A stretch of 64,000 bases of DNA from Oricola sp. GTDB taxonomy: Bacteria > Pseudomonadota > Alphaproteobacteria > Rhizobiales > Rhizobiaceae. Each line of letters starts with the position of its first letter. Position 1 is the first letter of the stretch. Under the pieces are notes generated by a model. It worked only from the letters and a program-made list of their open reading frames with translations, ran no database searches and was not told the DNA's origin. A program made the translations under genes and the position numbers. Shown piece by piece: positions 42,855-50,805 of the stretch. The DNA lies in contig NZ_JALEGV010000012.1 of assembly GCF_022763245.1 (NCBI RefSeq), positions 620,001 to 684,000 of the forward strand, in the 5' to 3' direction.

Positions 42855-44525
42855 TTACCGCCAATCATCGATCAGGACGGTCGCCTGCGGGCGAGCGCCA
42901 TAGATCTGCCAGTAACCGTTGGTTTCTCCGCCCACCACGACAACGGTGATCTCTTCCTTGCGGAACATGTTGATCATCGCGTCATCGCCTTCGGCGAGCC
43001 GCTCCGCGAAGGGCGCGTCGCCGAATGTGGCGAGCGGGTAGATGTAGTTCTGCACGAGCTGCAGGTCCCAGTATTCGCTCGCCTTCATCCGTGCGGTTTC
43101 GTGGAGCCAGTCGATGAGGTCCTGCTTCTTTGCGAATCCGCCGCGGCTGACGAATTGCCGCGCGACGATCGGGTCGAGGACCAGGACCGGAGCAGTGATC
43201 GCATCCGTGCCGCGCAGCATGTGGCCGATATGCTCGCGCCAGTGCTTCTCGCGCAGACCGAGATTGTTGGTGTTGGACCGGCAGCCCCAGAATATCGAGA
43301 CGGTGCTCTGCTCTGGCTTGTATCCCTTCTGCACATGCAGAGGTTCCCACGGCGACCGCTCTTCGTTTTCGGCGAAAGTCAGGCCGGTGTAGAGATAGTT
43401 GTTGCCGAGCGACCCCATGTAGCTCTCGCCAGGCACCGACCCGCCTTGAAGATTTTGCGAAAGCAGGCTGTACGCCCGTCCGATGGTCGTGTTGGCGTGA
43501 TTGTACGGGCCGAGCGCGCCCAGCCCGCAATTCATGCCGATCTCCTTGCGGATGGGGCCGTTGACGATGCTCATCGTCGCCGCCGAGCTGGAAGAGCTCG
43601 ACCGCGCGCTATAGCTCGCCGCGGCCTGCGCGAGGATCACCGGGAAATATTCCGGCGTCGCCCCCGCCATGACCGCGTTTACGGCGACGTTTTCGACGGT
43701 ATAGCTCCACAGCCCGCGGTTCTTTGTCGGCTGCATGCGCCCGACGATCTCGTCCGGCTTGCGGCTTGTACCCGCCAGCATCTCCGCCACCCGCTCTTCT
43801 GTCGGCGGGACGATCGGCAACTGGTCGGTCCAGTGATTGCTGCGGAACAACTCCTGCACCGCCGCCTCAGATTCCGCCGAGATCACGCGCGTGCGCTCGA
43901 TTGCCGGCGCTCCGATCTGGCTCGCATCGGGCTGAGGCAGGGCCTTGGTCAGCCCGTCGACGATTTCGCGCATGACGCCGTTGCCGGTCACCGGATCGTC
44001 GCCCTTCACATAGTCGGCCAGTTCGGCCGGCGTCTTGCCCATCACCGGCTGCGGCACGAAGACGAGCGGCGCCTGCGGCAGGCCCGCCATGCGGGTGACC
44101 GACCGGACGACGCGCACGAACTTCTCCGTATGCACGGCGACCGTCGGCACGCCGTACTTCGTTTCCAGCGTCACCGCATGGGTCGAAACGGCGGGCGCGC
44201 AGGTGCTGCAATGCCCGACCCCGATGATGGCGGCATGACCCTGGTCGCGAATTTCTTCCCAAAGCTCCGGGTCGTCCTTGGCGTAGGTGCTGGCCAACTG
44301 CACCAGCTTCGTCCGGACGCTGGGCATCTGTTCGGCGAACCAGAGCTGGATCTGCTTAAGCAACTCGATGGAATCGTCGAACCGGCTGTCGATCAGGTAA
44401 ACAAGCTTGTCATTCAGACTGTCGAGCCGGGGAGCGGCATCCTTGCCCGTCACCTTCGGCGGCGTGCCGCGCGGATCGAGCACAGCAATTCCGCCGTCTC
44501 TCGTCGTGGCGCTTCTGTCGAGCAT
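42855..44525 (-). CDS. UGSC (seleno)protein family member with Cys in place of Sec
   Basis: 556 residues, ATG 44525 behind GGGAGG. The N-terminal domain (about 1-220) contains IIGVGHCSTCAPAVSTHAVT, with Cys106 and Cys109 at the position of the U-G-S-C redox motif of the UGSC family, followed by VPTVAVHTEKF. A second domain (about 235-556) has QLPIVPPTEERVAEMLAGT, a serine run (ARSSSSSSAATMSIVNGP) and NCGLGALGPYNHAN. No family function is established. Coupling to a thioredoxin reductase-like gene supports a thiol-dependent reductase; the second domain might bind the substrate taken up by the ABC importer. Confidence 0.7.
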   Translation of the reverse strand: MLDRSATTRDGGIAVLDPRGTPPKVTGKDAAPRLDSLNDKLVYLIDSRFDDSIELLKQIQLWFAEQMPSVRTKLVQLASTYAKDDPELWEEIRDQGHAAIIGVGHCSTCAPAVSTHAVTLETKYGVPTVAVHTEKFVRVVRSVTRMAGLPQAPLVFVPQPVMGKTPAELADYVKGDDPVTGNGVMREIVDGLTKALPQPDASQIGAPAIERTRVISAESEAAVQELFRSNHWTDQLPIVPPTEERVAEMLAGTSRKPDEIVGRMQPTKNRGLWSYTVENVAVNAVMAGATPEYFPVILAQAAASYSARSSSSSSAATMSIVNGPIRKEIGMNCGLGALGPYNHANTTIGRAYSLLSQNLQGGSVPGESYMGSLGNNYLYTGLTFAENEERSPWEPLHVQKGYKPEQSTVSIFWGCRSNTNNLGLREKHWREHIGHMLRGTDAITAPVLVLDPIVARQFVSRGGFAKKQDLIDWLHETARMKASEYWDLQLVQNYIYPLATFGDAPFAERLAEGDDAMINMFRKEEITVVVVGGETNGYWQIYGARPQATVLIDDWR

Positions 44526-44624
44526 GCAAAACCTCCCACTGCACATCCCTGCCCTTCGATGAAGGCCCGGATCCGGTTTGACGATAGGCACAAACTCGCC
44601 CTCACGCAACACAATAACGACAAG

Positions 44625-44636
44625 ATTGCATACAAT
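44625..44636. promoter_or_regulatory. MatR-type operator candidate, UGSC side
   Basis: ATTGCATACAAT, a near-perfect palindrome of the TTGTATACAA type, about 100 bp upstream of the UGSC-like gene in the 367-bp divergent gap. It is the likely binding site of the FCD regulator encoded two genes downstream. Confidence 0.55.
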
Positions 44637-44764
44637 TCGATATCGATGGCATGCATACCGTCATAAATGGAGGGAAACCTCCCCGACTCACACCCAACCC
44701 GAGAGACGACGCCAAGCCCGAAATTTCCGACAGGATCGGGCTAGTTCCGCATTTCAGCGCCTTC

Positions 44765-44811
44765 CATACGCCCGCGTTATGGCGTATCGTCTGAAAAATA
44801 TTGTATACACA
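44765..44811. promoter_or_regulatory. operator and inverted repeat upstream of malonyl-CoA decarboxylase
   Basis: ATTGTATACACA (44800-44811) contains TTGTATACAC, which as I recall is the core of the rhizobial MatR operator. Just left of it is an inverted repeat ATACGCC/GGCGTAT (44766-44787). Both lie 80-130 bp before the decarboxylase start. Together with the site at 44625 this suggests shared control of the divergent genes. Confidence 0.55.
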
Positions 44812-44892
44812 TATCGTGTTTCGGAATACAAAACCGATCTGTTTGCACTCAGAAAATTGACCCCTGACGCCCGTTGAAAACCGAGAGTCGCG

Positions 44893-46137
44893 ATGAGTTT
44901 CCTCGCCGAGATCATGTCTACGCTGTTTGACCGGAGGCTCGGGCAGCGGATCGAAATCGGCGGCGATGACCGGTCGATCGAGGACATCTGCCAGGCGCTC
45001 GCGAATTCCGCCGCGGAGTCTTCCGCGGCCGTTCTGGGTGGCAGCATCCTCGGAAAATATGAGGAACTCGACGATACGGGAAAGCTCGCCTTCTTCCGCT
45101 TCATCGCCCACGAAATGACCATCGACGCGGATCGCGTGCGGGAAGCGCTCGCCCTTCTCGAAAAGGGCGCCACGCGCGAAACTTACGGCGCGTTCATGGA
45201 AGCCGTCGAGCCGCCGCGCCAGGAGCTCATCCGTCGGATCAACCGGGTGCCGAACGCGACCGGGAAACTCGTCCGCATGCGGCAGGACCTGCTGCGCCTC
45301 GGATCCGGCGAACCGGACCTCCAGGCGCTGGACCTCGATTTCCGCCACCTCTTCGCGTCCTGGTTCAATCGCGGCTTCCTGGTGCTGCGGCGGATCAGCT
45401 GGGAGAGCCCGGCTCATATCCTCGAGAAGATTATCGCCTACGAGGCCGTCCACGCCATCGACAGCTGGGATGAACTGAGGCGTCGTCTGGAGCCGCCGGA
45501 CCGGCGCTGCTTTGCATTCTTCCACCCGGCCATGCCGGATGAACCGCTGATCTTCGTCGAGGTCGCCCTGACGAGCGGCGTCCCCGGCAACATTCGGACG
45601 TTGCTCGCCGACGACCGTGAGCGCCTGAGGCCCGAGGATGCCGACACCGCCGCCTTCTATTCAATTTCCAACTGTCAGGCCGGCCTCTCCGGCATCTCCT
45701 TCGGCAATTCACTGATCAAGCAGGTCGCGGCCGATCTTTCCATGGAACTGCCGGCCCTGAAGACTTTCGTCACGCTCTCGCCGATCCCCGGGCTCTGCAA
45801 GTGGTTGGAGCAGATGGGCGCGGCATTGGGGCCCGACGACGACCTCATCCTGCGGGCAGCCGCCCGCTATATTCTGACAGCCAAACGCACGGACGGCCTG
45901 CCGCTTGATCCGGTGGCGCGGTTTCATCTCGGCAACGGGGCCGAGGTGCATGCGGTGCATGCGGGCGCAGACCTCTCGCCCAGGGGACAGGAGCAGTCCG
46001 CAGGCGCGATGGTGAACTATCTCTATGACCTGCCGAAGGCCTCGCAGAACCAGGAGCGGTTTGCCGCCGCCGGCAGGATCGCCGCCTCCGCACAGGTGAA
46101 ATCACTGGCCGCTGCGGCATTCGAATTGCAGACCTGA
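44893..46137 (+). CDS. matA: malonyl-CoA decarboxylase
   Basis: 414 residues of the MCD family, which converts malonyl-CoA to acetyl-CoA and CO2. A helical N-terminal domain (about 1-130) precedes the GNAT-like catalytic domain with FFHPAMPDEPLIFVEVAL, YSISNCQAGLSGISFGN (conserved Ser), TLSPIPGLCKWL and VARFHLGNGAEVH (catalytic His). Length matches bacterial MatA (about 410-460). The malonyl-CoA synthetase gene follows 9 nt later, an operon order seen in rhizobial mat loci. Confidence 0.92.
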   Translation: MSFLAEIMSTLFDRRLGQRIEIGGDDRSIEDICQALANSAAESSAAVLGGSILGKYEELDDTGKLAFFRFIAHEMTIDADRVREALALLEKGATRETYGAFMEAVEPPRQELIRRINRVPNATGKLVRMRQDLLRLGSGEPDLQALDLDFRHLFASWFNRGFLVLRRISWESPAHILEKIIAYEAVHAIDSWDELRRRLEPPDRRCFAFFHPAMPDEPLIFVEVALTSGVPGNIRTLLADDRERLRPEDADTAAFYSISNCQAGLSGISFGNSLIKQVAADLSMELPALKTFVTLSPIPGLCKWLEQMGAALGPDDDLILRAAARYILTAKRTDGLPLDPVARFHLGNGAEVHAVHAGADLSPRGQEQSAGAMVNYLYDLPKASQNQERFAAAGRIAASAQVKSLAAAAFELQT

Positions 46138-46146
46138 GGAGAGCCA

Positions 46147-47700
46147 ATGCCCAATCCACTTTACGACCGGCTGTTCGGACGCCACGCAGGCAGGACGACG
46201 CCGTTCCTGCATCTCCCCGACGGCACGGCGGTCAGCTACGCGGACTTCCTCTCCGACGCCGCCCGGATGGCGAACGTGCTGGTCCAACGCGGCCTCGAAC
46301 CGGGCGATCGGATCGCGGCCCAGGTCGAAAAGTCGCCGGACGCGCTCGCTCTCTACGCAGCCTGCGTTCAGTCCGGCATCATATTCCTGCCGCTGAACAC
46401 TGCCTACACGACCGAGGAGCTGGCGTATTTCGTCGAGGACAGCGGATCGCAGCTCGTGGTCTGCGACAGCGGCAAGGAAGCCCAGCTCACGGATATGGCA
46501 GAAGCCCTCGGCGCAAGCATCATGACGCTTGACGCGAACGGCACCGGCACGTTCGCCGAAGCGGCGAATACCATGCCGTCGACATTCGCGACCGCGCCTC
46601 GCGAGACGAACGACATCGCCGCCCTCCTCTACACTTCGGGCACCACTGGCCGCTCCAAGGGCGCCATGCTGACCCAAGGCAATTTGCTGTCGAATGCCGA
46701 AACGCTGGTGGAGTGCTGGCGCTTCGATCAAGACGACGTGCTTCTGCACGCGCTGCCGATTTTTCACACACACGGGCTTTTCGTCGCGACGAATGTCGTT
46801 CTGATGGCCGGCGGATCGATGATTTTCCTGCCCAAGTTCGACGTCGATGACATCATCGGCCAGCTTCCCGCTGCGACGTCGATGATGGGCGTGCCGACCT
46901 TCTACACGAGGCTCCTCGACCATCCCCGGCTGACGCCAGACCTGGTCGCCCATATGCGGCTCTTCACCTCCGGCAGCGCCCCGCTCCTGTCCGAAACCCA
47001 TGTCCGCTTCGAAAAGGCGACCGGCCATAGAATCCTCGAACGATACGGCATGACCGAGACCAACATGAACACGTCCAACCCGTATGAGGGCGAGCGGCGT
47101 GCCGGCACGGTCGGGTTTCCCCTGCCCGGCGTCGAGTTGAAGATAACGGATCCCGAAACCGGGGAGGAGCTCGCCCAGGGCCAAGTAGGCCAGATCGAGG
47201 TACGCGGTCCGAACGTTTTTGCCGGCTACTGGCAAATGCCCGAAAAGACAGCCGCAGAGCTGCGCGACAACGGGTTTTTCATCACCGGAGACCTCGGCCG
47301 GATCGACGAGGACGGTTATGTCCACATCGTCGGGCGAAACAAGGATCTGATCATTTCCGGCGGGTACAATATCTATCCGAAGGAAATCGAATTGATTCTC
47401 GATGAACAGCCTGGCGTCATCGAGAGCGCCGTGATCGGCGTACCGCACGCGGACTTTGGCGAATCGGTGGTTGGGTTGATCGTGCCCAAGCCCGGGGAAA
47501 CGCCGGATCTGGAGGCGATCAAGTCAGCGGTCGGAAACCGCCTCGCCCGTTTCAAGCAGCCCCGGAAACTGCTGCTCTTGGACGATCTGCCGCGTAACAC
47601 CATGGGCAAGGTCCAGAAGAATGTCCTGCGCGACGCCTACAGCAAACTGTTCATGGATGAACCGGCTGCTCGGCAGGACGTTGAGGCCGGCTCCAAGTGA
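46147..47700 (+). CDS. matB: malonyl-CoA synthetase MatB
   Basis: 517 residues of the acyl-adenylate family: P-loop YTSGTTGRSKGAMLTQGNL, ERYGMTETNMNTSNPYEGER, ITGDLGRIDEDGYVHIVGR and C-terminal Lys in NTMGKVQKNVLRD. The TETNMN variant with downstream Arg residues is as in MatB, which activates malonate or methylmalonate. GAGGAG lies 5 nt before the ATG. No MatC carrier follows; uptake may depend on the ABC system across the divergent promoter. Confidence 0.92.
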   Translation: MPNPLYDRLFGRHAGRTTPFLHLPDGTAVSYADFLSDAARMANVLVQRGLEPGDRIAAQVEKSPDALALYAACVQSGIIFLPLNTAYTTEELAYFVEDSGSQLVVCDSGKEAQLTDMAEALGASIMTLDANGTGTFAEAANTMPSTFATAPRETNDIAALLYTSGTTGRSKGAMLTQGNLLSNAETLVECWRFDQDDVLLHALPIFHTHGLFVATNVVLMAGGSMIFLPKFDVDDIIGQLPAATSMMGVPTFYTRLLDHPRLTPDLVAHMRLFTSGSAPLLSETHVRFEKATGHRILERYGMTETNMNTSNPYEGERRAGTVGFPLPGVELKITDPETGEELAQGQVGQIEVRGPNVFAGYWQMPEKTAAELRDNGFFITGDLGRIDEDGYVHIVGRNKDLIISGGYNIYPKEIELILDEQPGVIESAVIGVPHADFGESVVGLIVPKPGETPDLEAIKSAVGNRLARFKQPRKLLLLDDLPRNTMGKVQKNVLRDAYSKLFMDEPAARQDVEAGSK

Positions 47701-48176
47701 ATGCCCACTTGGCGTTCCCTGATTGCAGCCGGTCAACGGAAGCCGAAAGTAGGAAAGAAAAATCGTCGGCGCAACGTCCGTACGTCGGCCTTGACTGAAG
47801 ACCGTTCAGGTTCCCCTTACTCCCACTCCATCATATCTCAAAGTTATAACTGTTTGATTTCATAAGCGGTTTTCGCGCAGGCAAACTCGCGTACCGGCAG
47901 AAATACCGTCGAAACTTAAGTGATTGTTTTGACATCGTTTTTCGATATTCACGTTTCCGTGAGCAACATTAGGTTTGTGCAATCAAACCCACTGTTTCAA
48001 GTTCTGCACTTGACCTTACAGCTTTGCGTTCTGGTTGCGAGAGCGCGCAACCACCGATACCGACATTCATTACTAGTGGTCATCTAATACGCAACCTGGC
48101 CCCGAGAACTCATGTCACCATCGGTTCGAAGGAAGATCGTATGCCTAGGTGCCAGGACCAATGAACAGAACGAGAC
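47701..48176. other. 476-bp gene-free junction region
   Basis: AT-richer than its left neighbour, no open frame with plausible coding character. It contains the right copy of the att-like repeat and leads into insertion-sequence remnants. No terminator hairpin for matAB was recognised. Confidence 0.5.
47821..47834 (-). repeat. right copy of att-like direct repeat
   Basis: TCCCACTCCATCAT, identical to 36866-36879. On the minus strand it reads ATGATGGAGTGGGAGTAA, coding MMEWE-stop. The copies are 10.9 kb apart and bracket the ABC/UGSC/mat block; no integrase gene is seen between them. Confidence 0.35.
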
Positions 48177-48318
48177 TGGGACGGCGGCCAGGCCGCCCGG
48201 GTGTTCCGCGACTTCATGTGGTCGACCAAGGAAAGTTGGCCGCGCCGCAGGCGGGTCGTCGCCAAGGCCAGTGCACTACACTGGGCCCCAATCCGCGCTT
48301 CATCGTCATCTCGCTCTT
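48177..48318 (+). pseudogene. IS1380-type transposase remnant
   Basis: A fragment reading ARVFRDFMWSTKESWPRRRR then VVAKA resembles the conserved segment of IS1380 family transposases. It shifts frame near 48285 and continues as NPRFIVISLF in another frame, then stops matching at the join with the IS3 remnant. Both termini are missing, so the element is dead. Confidence 0.6.
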
Positions 48319-48516
48319 CAGGTTTGCATTCTCTTCCTCGAGCGCCTTCAACCGCTTGGTGTCCGATACGTCCAAGCCGCCGTACTTCTTGCGCTAGGTG
48401 TAGAACGTCGCATCAGAGATGCCGTGCTTGCGGCACAGTTCGGCTGTCGACATGCCTGCCTGGTGCTCATTTGGGATGCCGGTGATCTGTTCTTCCGAGA
48501 ATCGTGAACATTTCAT
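48312..48516 (-). pseudogene. IS3 family OrfA remnant
   Basis: From ATG 48516 it reads MKCSRFSEEQITGIPNEHQA, then ELCRKHGISDATFYT, an in-frame TAG where the family has Trp, then KKYGGLDVSDTKRLKALEEE. Homology ends after NANLKSE, where it meets the IS1380 fragment. OrfB is absent. AAAGGAGACAGGC precedes the start, and the upstream ACCCAAAATCGGGAACATC may be part of the terminal repeat. Confidence 0.75.
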
Positions 48517-48676
48517 TGCCTGTCTCCTTTGTTGAGGAACAAGCTAACCCAAAATCGGGAACATCTCAGGGTAGCAGGTCAAGCGCAACGTTTCTATGGG
48601 AACTTGTTCGTCCATGCCGTGAATGATGATGACTGCCTGCTTCACGGGTTTCGCCGCCTTTCCCTATTCACACTGT

Positions 48677-49522
48677 TTAAGGGATGTTCCATTCAACCCG
48701 CATGAAATAGCGCACCATGCCGGCGAACGGCTGCGGCGCGTGCGTCATGTCGTGCATGATATCCTGGACGTCATCGCGCACGCTGCCTGTCGCCACATCG
48801 GCGATGTTCTTAAGTTTCAGCAGTCTCTCGTACGTCTGCCAGCGCAGGAACAGAAGCTCGTCGCGATTGAGGTCGATTACATTTTCAGCCGCTTTAGCCG
48901 CGGCCTGCGCCTTGGGACTTGCGTCGCGCGCCTTGATCCATACCTCCTGCAGAACTTCGTCGGCCTCCCAAGCGAACAAGGGTTCGGGATCGACGTAGTA
49001 TGGATTGGGTAGATCGCCTTGCTCTTGGGTGGCTAGTTGGATGAACTGTGCCACCATCGCTGTATCGCGCGGTTCCGGCACGGTTGCCTCCGCTAGCGCC
49101 AGGATTTGCGCTTCGGTCATGTTTTGCGCAAAAATGGGCGCCGGCACGCGATTACCGGAAAAGCCGTGCGTATTGCTTTTCTTGCCGTTGCACACGCGGC
49201 AACTGAAGAGGAAGTTCTCATAGCAATAGGCCATCCACCAATAAGCGGACTTAGGCCGGAAATGCTCAATATCGCCGAAATAGACCGCCGATGTCGGCGT
49301 TTCGCAAAACGCACATTTACCCGACGTTTCTGCCTGAAGCTGCGGCTTTGCTTTCTTCCAGCGGCTGGAAGAGAAGAGCTTTTTCTTGACCGCCGTATCG
49401 CCGAGCGTGCCGTTAAAGGCCTCGGTGAAAAGCTCTTTCAGGTCATCCCTACGATCGGGGTCAAGGAAGCTTGAATGTATGGCCGTGCGATCGTGTGTGA
49501 GGCTGATCATGTCCGACCTCAC
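48677..49522 (-). CDS. HNH endonuclease, PtuB-like partner of an AAA ATPase
   Basis: 281 residues from a GTG that overlaps the ATPase stop (GTGA); ATG 49510 is an alternative with AGG 6 nt upstream. Zinc-ribbon HNH features are present: CAFCETP near residue 70, DIEHFRPKSAYWWMAYCYEN with the catalytic His, and CRVCNGKKSNTHGF. The C-terminal half (about 150-281) is helical. Such HNH proteins pair with AAA ATPases in Septu and as effectors of some retrons. No reverse transcriptase is here, so a stand-alone Septu-like anti-phage pair is the best reading. Confidence 0.78.
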   Translation of the reverse strand: MRSDMISLTHDRTAIHSSFLDPDRRDDLKELFTEAFNGTLGDTAVKKKLFSSSRWKKAKPQLQAETSGKCAFCETPTSAVYFGDIEHFRPKSAYWWMAYCYENFLFSCRVCNGKKSNTHGFSGNRVPAPIFAQNMTEAQILALAEATVPEPRDTAMVAQFIQLATQEQGDLPNPYYVDPEPLFAWEADEVLQEVWIKARDASPKAQAAAKAAENVIDLNRDELLFLRWQTYERLLKLKNIADVATGSVRDDVQDIMHDMTHAPQPFAGMVRYFMRVEWNIP

Positions 49523-50805
49523 TCTTCTCTAAGGCGGCGTTCGATCTGAGAGGTGGTTGCATCCAATTTGTCGTAGAACTCCTGCAACACTTCGTTGCCA
49601 AGCGCATCGGTACGCTTGCGACTGCTGGGCAGCACTTCGAGCATCTCTTCCGCCTGATCCAATTCTTTGGCTTCGCTGTCGCTCAGTTCCGAGCGTGCCT
49701 TGCCAGATAACTCACGATAGATGTCCTTGCTTTTCTCAATTTCCCAGGAATCCAACGAACTGATCTTGAAGCCGAGGTCGTAGATTTGGTGAAGACGCAA
49801 CTTGGAAGGATCGCCAGGAAACGTTGTAGCAGCCACACGGTTCTCTTCACCGCGCGTTAAGACCATCGCCTCGCCTTCGTGTGCCTGCTGCAGAGTCAGC
49901 GCAGAGTGTGTCGTGGCCAGAATTTGGAAATTCGGTAGCGTGTTGCTCAGGAACTGACGCAGTCGCCGCTGCCATGATGGGTGAAGATGGGCATCGATCT
50001 CATCAATGAGCAAGATCCCGCGCGCATTGAGCGGATTGTTGTGGTGTGAGAAAGCATCGGTTACTCGATAGAGAAGATCTCCGATCCAAGCGGCGACATT
50101 CTGATAGCCGTCACTAAGTTGTTCCAACGGCATCTCGCCGTCTAGCGTCTGGAACATCAGGGTTTTTTTGTCTTTGTCGATCCCGAGGAACCCAACGTCG
50201 GGCATCAGTGTATTGATGGAGCGCCGAACGACATCCAGCCCGTCTTCGCCGCGCCGGTAGTCCAAGTCCATAGCCCACTCTTGAATCGGATGGACCGCAA
50301 TATTCGTGTCGAACAGCGTCGCCAGACCATGCGCACGTACAGGTATGCGCTGGCTGGAGGATGCAAACCCCGGGTCGGTATTCAAACGCCGGTAAGGACC
50401 ATATCCGACCGCGAAATAATTCTGATCGGCGTGCTCCAGCGCATCGTCCAGCGGAGCCAGCCCATCCAAATTACGCCGTATCAGGCTGGTGGGACCATCA
50501 TCCGCCTTAATTACCAACTCTATGTCCCGCGGTTCCCAGTCACTCGTGCGCAGTCGTGCCGCGATGCGCCCCTGCTCTGTCCCCCGACGCACCCAGCTTG
50601 AAGGATTGCCGATAAGGTGGGTGATGCTGTCCGAGCCGGCAAGCAGTAAGCCAACCGCTTTCAGTACGGTCGATTTACCTGTGCCGTTTTCACCGACGAA
50701 CAGGCTCCATTGGCGCACATCCTGCTTGTCGTCTTCGGTAACGAAATTCGCTTCGAACGTGGATAACGAACGAATATTTTCTATTGCAATGCTTTCAATG
50801 AACAT
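49519..50805 (-). CDS. AAA/ABC-type ATPase, PtuA-like component of a defence pair
   Basis: 428 residues. Walker A VGENGTGKSTVLKAVG near residue 40, an ABC-like signature LEQLSDGYQNVAAWIGDL, Walker B GILLIDEIDAHLHPSWQ and H-loop ATTHSALTLQQA define an OLD/SMC-like overcoming ATPase as in Septu PtuA. The start MFIESIAIENIRSLSTF is the usual RecF-like N-terminus. Codon use is AT-richer than the flanking metabolic genes, as expected for transferred DNA. It probably assembles into a complex that controls the HNH nuclease on phage infection. Confidence 0.8.
   Translation of the reverse strand: MFIESIAIENIRSLSTFEANFVTEDDKQDVRQWSLFVGENGTGKSTVLKAVGLLLAGSDSITHLIGNPSSWVRRGTEQGRIAARLRTSDWEPRDIELVIKADDGPTSLIRRNLDGLAPLDDALEHADQNYFAVGYGPYRRLNTDPGFASSSQRIPVRAHGLATLFDTNIAVHPIQEWAMDLDYRRGEDGLDVVRRSINTLMPDVGFLGIDKDKKTLMFQTLDGEMPLEQLSDGYQNVAAWIGDLLYRVTDAFSHHNNPLNARGILLIDEIDAHLHPSWQRRLRQFLSNTLPNFQILATTHSALTLQQAHEGEAMVLTRGEENRVAATTFPGDPSKLRLHQIYDLGFKISSLDSWEIEKSKDIYRELSGKARSELSDSEAKELDQAEEMLEVLPSSRKRTDALGNEVLQEFYDKLDATTSQIERRLREE

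Noticed and set aside
42855-44525. Serine run in the UGSC-family protein as a frameshift sign
   Set aside because: The frame continues with conserved-looking sequence on both sides, so it is taken as genuine.
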